Assembly (NCBI GenBank): GCA_928724745.1
Contig: CAKMXJ010000037.1
Coordinates: 1,178,001 to 1,242,000, forward strand
Length of the DNA: 64,000 nucleotides
Origin: Anthracocystis setariae
Taxonomy: Eukaryota > Basidiomycota > Ustilaginomycetes > Ustilaginales > Ustilaginaceae
Direction: 5' to 3'
Shown: positions 60,244-64,000 of the stretch, one piece after another
Position numbering within the stretch: position 1 is the stretch's first letter
How the letters are laid out: each line of letters opens with the position of its first letter
Position numbers and translations under genes: made by a program
The notes under the pieces: model-generated
Told to the model about the DNA's origin: nothing
Seen by the model: the letters and a program-made list of their open reading frames with translations, nothing else
Databases searched by the model: none

Positions 60244-61150
60244 GGCCGGGCTGCTCTGCTGTTTGGAGAAGCGGATGAAGGGGTATGGCGAGGATAGGGG
60301 GAGGTGGAGTGTAGAGTTGATTGTGACGTTGGACGCGGTGTAGCTCGAACGTTGACAGGTGTCAAAGATCTATGTAGCTGCAACCCGATCAGGCACGCAG
60401 ATCCACTGGCCAAGTCGGACAAGCTCGTCGTTCCTGAGATCGTAAACGTCGGCCAACAAAGAAACCTCGGTCAAAGTGGAACAAAGTCGCAGAAATACTA
60501 CTGATGGAGACAAGCTAGCCTATCACTTTTGATCAGATACCGGAAGGCGATCCAGCGCTGTTTGACGTCCAACAAGACCCAGTGATACAAGCTTTCGGCT
60601 CGATCTAGACTTGATCAACGCCAAGAAGCTATCCAGGTCTTACGATGATGGTGCTTGCTCGGTGTGTGGTGCGCCCGTCTTCGGCGTATGCTGTGAAGCA
60701 CCACTGCGTTATAAGATCCGATCACCAACACACGATGTACCAGGCTTCCGTTCCAAATGCAGAAGATGCAGAGACCGACCGCCCGGTGATTGACGCACGA
60801 TGCAATCGCCACTTTGCCAAGGGGGAGGAGTTGCAATTCTCCGGTGACCAACAAACACCCTGGATCAATCAGGGGGAGGTTGGATGGCCGACGGTTTCGA
60901 GGATGCCTAGACCTTGGTAGGTGGCGGCGTCTGGATTTTGTTCGTTAGTCGTACCTCGATGTAGAAATGGATGCGAAGAGGATGGTAGTTGTGAGCCTAG
61001 AACGTCGACAGGATTGCAACTCAGCCAAGCAATTGGTTGGCGCGTGCCAAAATTAAAGCTGTGTCTCAATGCGGTCATCTCACCCGTAAAAGTTGTCAAT
61101 GTTTTGATATGATATGGATGCTTGTGCACTGTTGGTGTCAGGTGATCTGT
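60244..61150. other. Intergenic region between DUF2015 gene and tRNA
   Basis: 907 bp with the DUF2015 promoter and no supportable coding sequence or repeat. Confidence 0.5.
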
Positions 61151-61258
61151 GGCTGGTTGGTGAAGTGGCCTAACACACTGGTTTTAGGAACCAAACTGCG
61201 GACTGCAGTTGCCTATGTTGATACACCAGGATTCCTGGGTTCGAATCCCAGACTAGTC
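61151..61258 (+). tRNA. Intron-containing tRNA gene, anticodon UAG, class I variable loop
   Basis: Cloverleaf read directly. Acceptor GGCTGGT (61151-61157) pairs with ACTAGTC (61252-61258), all seven pairs allowed, two of them G-T; discriminator A61259. T8, A14, G18G19 and a 3-bp D stem (GTG/CAC) are present. Anticodon stem CTGGT (61178-61182) pairs perfectly with ACCAG (61225-61229). The loop gives T33 and anticodon TAG (61185-61187), G37. T arm CTGGG-TTCGAAT-CCCAG. A 35-nt intron (61189-61223) sits at the canonical 37/38 site; CCTA within it pairs with TAGG of the anticodon, and its third-last base A can pair with T32. A box TGGTGAAGTGG and B box GTTCGAATC fit Pol III consensus; a T-run terminator follows. 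UAG reads CUA (Leu), but the 5-nt variable loop is class I, unlike any normal tRNA-Leu. Confidence 0.8.
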
Positions 61259-61843
61259 AATGTCCTTTTCTTTTTTTTTCTTTTTTTTTTTTTTTGTTTC
61301 GTCAAGGCTGTACAGAACATTATGTGCCAAAAAGTTTCCGGACGATTTTTAATTTTCAAAATTATCTTGTTGTTTAAGATTGAGCTTGATGGTGGGCAGC
61401 ATGATGCAGCATTGTGAAGACCATGCAATAAAGGCAGGGAGGATCATGCTACCAAAAGCTACGTTCACATTTAGAGTAAAGACAGACAATATAGGGGTGA
61501 TTTAGGTCATGGTTGAATCTATTCCTAGGCATGTGATGTTGACAAAGTTATCACATATTTAGCAGAACAGGCTTTGGATTTGGTCCTCGATTTCCAGCCA
61601 AAACCCGCGGCACGCAGACTGATGGGGTCAACTTATTGTTGCTTCCGATCTCCACGATCATGGTGCTCGCACGGTCGAGTAGAAGCAGACATGCTCACAC
61701 CAGTTGGGAAAAGCCAAACGGCATGGATCCTAAATCTTTGCAAAAAGACATGAATTTGATAGATAGGTGTGAATAATGGTGACGAGAATATTGAAAAAAA
61801 AGGTCATAACGATAACAATAATGTTGACGATGATGAGGATGCA
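61259..61843. other. tRNA 3' flank and kinesin 3' region
   Basis: 585 bp: T runs at 61271-61279 and 61281-61295 (Pol III terminator), then A/T-richer sequence with no gene. Confidence 0.55.
61271..61295 (+). terminator. Pol III T-run terminator of the tRNA gene
   Basis: T9-C-T15, starting 12 nt after the mature tRNA 3' end, far more than the four to six T needed by RNA polymerase III. Confidence 0.8.
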
Positions 61844-64000
61844 CTAATCGACAAAGGAACTCAAGGGGACATTGGCGAAGGTTTCGGAAGAAGGGATGGT
61901 TGCGCTCTTGAGCAGTATCTCCTCCTCGATCTCCTGCGTTCCACCTTTGAGCAGCGTATAATCGTTACTGATCGACCTCCTCTTTGCAAGCACACTTGCC
62001 TTCCTCGCTTCGCCCTTCTCCTCGCCCAACCTCGCGCCACCCAAAGGCGGGTTGAACAAACTCATCGGCCTTGCCCTCGCCTTAAACGGACTACCCGCTG
62101 GACCTTCTTCTACCACCATACGTCTTCTCAGCGTGTTGCCCGCATCCGACGCCTTGAGCGGTGACCTTCTCGCGGGACTCGCTAGATTCTCCACCATCTC
62201 CTTGGTCTGATCGTGGGCTAGCTCCATCAAGCGCACATTGACTCTCCTAACCCGCTCGCCCTCCGCCTGCAGTTCGGCGATGAAGCTGTCCTTTTCCTCG
62301 AGCTTCTTGCGCAGCTCGTTGAGCTGGTCCTCGTATTCGCGCTCGACGTCTTCGCGAATCTTGGGTGGCGCATCAGTCGCCTGTGCCTCGCACACCGCTT
62401 CGAGCTCGCTAACCTGTTGGCGCAGAGATACGATGAGGCTCTGCTGGTCCGAAGGCGAAGAGGGTAGAGCAGGGCGTGTGGAGAGTTCAGCCGTGAGCGC
62501 CGAGATGCGTCGATTGGCCAGGAACAGCTTTTCAGCCAGCAGGTGGGGCGGGTCCGAAAATCCGAATAGATGTGGTGGAGGTCGCGATTTGGTCGGACTG
62601 ACGGGACGCGCGAAAGCCGAGGTGGTGACCGAAGACGACTGCGACGTGCTCCGTGAAGTCGTCGGCGTCGAGTTGCCAAAGCTAACCGCCGAAGAGGTCG
62701 CCGAGGCAGTGCGAAGAGTCCGACCCTCCTCCTCGCCAGCCGAGTCCGGAGAGTCAAGGTCATAATCACGACCTCCACGAACCACCAGCGAACCGATAAG
62801 GTCCAACCTCTCCTGCAACTCTCGAATACGTTCATCATCCACCTCCACCACCTCGGGCTGTACTGGCTTGTTCGACTGCAAATCAGCCACCATCTTGCGC
62901 AGAGCATCCGCCTCGGTCTGATACCGTAGAATCAAAGCCTGCGCCTCGGCTCCAATCCCACCGCCCAACGACGAATCCACTTCATTGCGCCTGGCGTTCA
63001 GGTTGACTTTCTTGATGCGCTTGGCAAAGTTCAGAGTGGACAGGCTTTCGTCCACCGCGCTCGGGTTGGGATTGATCGTACATACCACCGCCACCCTGGC
63101 GTTGCCGGATAACGAGTTTTGCAGGATGCGCGTGAGTTTGCTGTCGCGATACGGGATGTGAGCTGTCGAGTTGGCGCTCTTCTCCGACAGCGCATAGATG
63201 ACTTTGCCAAGCGTCAGGAGAGACTTGTTGATGTGCGCACCTTCCGCACGACGATCGGATCCTTGCGAGACGTATTTCTCGGACCCGGCAAGATCGATCA
63301 GACACAGTTCGGAGACCGTCACCTTTTTGCCCATCTTGCTCTTCTCGAGCTCGCCGTTCCTCTCCCAAGACTCGATGGTGACCTTGAAGCAGGTGTGAGA
63401 TCGTGAGCTGCGTTCGTTCCAGTCGGTGGCGCCAACATGTCTGTTCGACTGGCCTCTGGCGAGGAGTTCTCTGACCTGGGCAGCCGAGGTGACGATTTCC
63501 TCTCGTAGCGGATGGACAGTGGTCGCTTTACCTGCCCTCTTCCTCTTGTCGTCCCTAACCTGCGGCACATTGGAAGGCTCGAGGAGATCCTTGACCACCT
63601 CGTTCCAGATTTCGAGGTAGCTCGCCCTCAACAGATACTCCCTGGTGGCACTGCTCTGCTTGATGCCTCTGAAGATATCCCTGACCGCCCTCGGGATGAT
63701 GCCTGCTTCCTGTCCCGTTTCATCTCCACTGAGCGTAAACGTCTTTCCGGAAGCCGTCTGACCGTAGGCGAAGACGACAGCGTCGTATCCATCCAAAGCG
63801 GCTCTCACCAACGGTCTGGCAACCGAAATGTACACAGGACGGTTTGCCGAGCCAGTCTGAATGCCATCGAATGTGAACGGGCCGAGGTTGGCAGATTGGG
63901 TGCGGGTGGAAGCGATCGAAGTTTCCAGCGCCACAGTGCCCAAGTAGGGATTGGCGACCCATGCACATTCTTCTCCGCGTTTAGGCGGCCGAAGACGGAC
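61844..64000 (-). CDS. Kinesin-7 (CENP-E/Kip2-like) motor, 5' end beyond window
   Basis: At least 718 residues; the frame runs off the right edge (the last visible codons read VRLRPPKRGEECAWVANPY, the first motor strand), so only a few N-terminal residues or an exon are missing. Motor domain: FAYGQTASGKTFTLSG (P-loop), NERSSRSHTCFKVTIE (switch I), LCLIDLAGSEKYVSQGSD (switch II), HINKSLLTLGKVIYALSE, YRDSKLTRILQNSLSGNA and a STLNFAKRIKKV neck. Sequence after the motor holds coiled coils (about EADALRKMVADLQSNKP, EYEDQLNELRKKLEEKDSFI) and Ser-rich linkers. An N-terminal motor means plus-end-directed movement is likely. Kinesin-7 is favoured by the neck and motor pattern; a related N-kinesin remains possible. 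Intron content of the missing part is unknown. Confidence 0.88.
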   Translation of the reverse strand, partial: VRLRPPKRGEECAWVANPYLGTVALETSIASTRTQSANLGPFTFDGIQTGSANRPVYISVARPLVRAALDGYDAVVFAYGQTASGKTFTLSGDETGQEAGIIPRAVRDIFRGIKQSSATREYLLRASYLEIWNEVVKDLLEPSNVPQVRDDKRKRAGKATTVHPLREEIVTSAAQVRELLARGQSNRHVGATDWNERSSRSHTCFKVTIESWERNGELEKSKMGKKVTVSELCLIDLAGSEKYVSQGSDRRAEGAHINKSLLTLGKVIYALSEKSANSTAHIPYRDSKLTRILQNSLSGNARVAVVCTINPNPSAVDESLSTLNFAKRIKKVNLNARRNEVDSSLGGGIGAEAQALILRYQTEADALRKMVADLQSNKPVQPEVVEVDDERIRELQERLDLIGSLVVRGGRDYDLDSPDSAGEEEGRTLRTASATSSAVSFGNSTPTTSRSTSQSSSVTTSAFARPVSPTKSRPPPHLFGFSDPPHLLAEKLFLANRRISALTAELSTRPALPSSPSDQQSLIVSLRQQVSELEAVCEAQATDAPPKIREDVEREYEDQLNELRKKLEEKDSFIAELQAEGERVRRVNVRLMELAHDQTKEMVENLASPARRSPLKASDAGNTLRRRMVVEEGPAGSPFKARARPMSLFNPPLGGARLGEEKGEARKASVLAKRRSISNDYTLLKGGTQEIEEEILLKSATIPSSETFANVPLSSFVD

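Noticed and set aside
61151..61258. Reading the tRNA as an unspliced class II tRNA-Leu
   Set aside because: Leaves a mismatch in the anticodon stem and a 40-nt variable region; the spliced class I reading pairs perfectly and has intron-anticodon pairing.
1..64000. CRISPR array, prophage or bacterial operon
   Set aside because: The introns, Pol III tRNA gene and eukaryotic protein families show nuclear fungal DNA; no spaced palindromic repeats were seen.

Overview
The window reads as nuclear DNA of a basidiomycete, most likely a smut-type fungus (Ustilaginomycetes). The evidence is compact genes with zero to two short introns, GT..AG splice sites, long Ser/Ala/Pro-rich linkers, and protein sequences resembling Ustilago/Sporisorium families. 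The species call is inference; no search was possible. I find 26 protein genes (25 complete, one cut by the right edge) and one intron-containing tRNA gene.

Layout. 1-16.5 kb: an EF-hand MscS channel, exosome subunit MTR3, COP9 subunit CSN1, proteasome ATPase RPT5, an IMPACT-domain protein with a long nuclear-looking extension, a CLASP microtubule protein and an orphan. 17-25 kb: a LAMMER kinase with a huge (CT)n tract in its intron, a repeat-rich intergenic stretch, SUMO E2 UBC9, a mitochondrial rhodanese and a CCDC124/Lso2-like ribosome factor. 25-43 kb: a mitochondrial NAD kinase, an allantoate-type MFS permease, a probable XRCC4-like NHEJ factor, exosome cofactor MPP6 with GPI2/PIG-C starting 5 nt after it, exonuclease V, a conserved unknown, a secreted FAD oxidoreductase, sorting nexin SNX41/Atg20, the ERAD lectin YOS9/OS-9 and the GTP/GDP carrier GGC1. 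44.6-49.7 kb: DNA polymerase alpha catalytic subunit. 49.7-57.1 kb: about 7.4 kb with no supportable gene. 57-64 kb: a large Ser-rich orphan, a DUF2015 membrane protein, the tRNA gene and a kinesin-7 truncated by the window edge.

The genes are mostly housekeeping: RNA decay (MTR3, MPP6), protein turnover (CSN1, RPT5, UBC9, YOS9), microtubules (CLASP, kinesin), DNA metabolism (POL1, EXO5, XRCC4-like) and mitochondria (NAD kinase, GGC1, rhodanese). I see no biosynthetic cluster, phage, CRISPR array or intact transposon. The points most worth a second look are the tRNA with anticodon UAG but a short (class I) variable loop, the XRCC4-like protein, the MPP6/GPI2 spacing, the gene-free region beside POL1, the IMPACT fusion architecture and the (CT)44 splice-site repeat.
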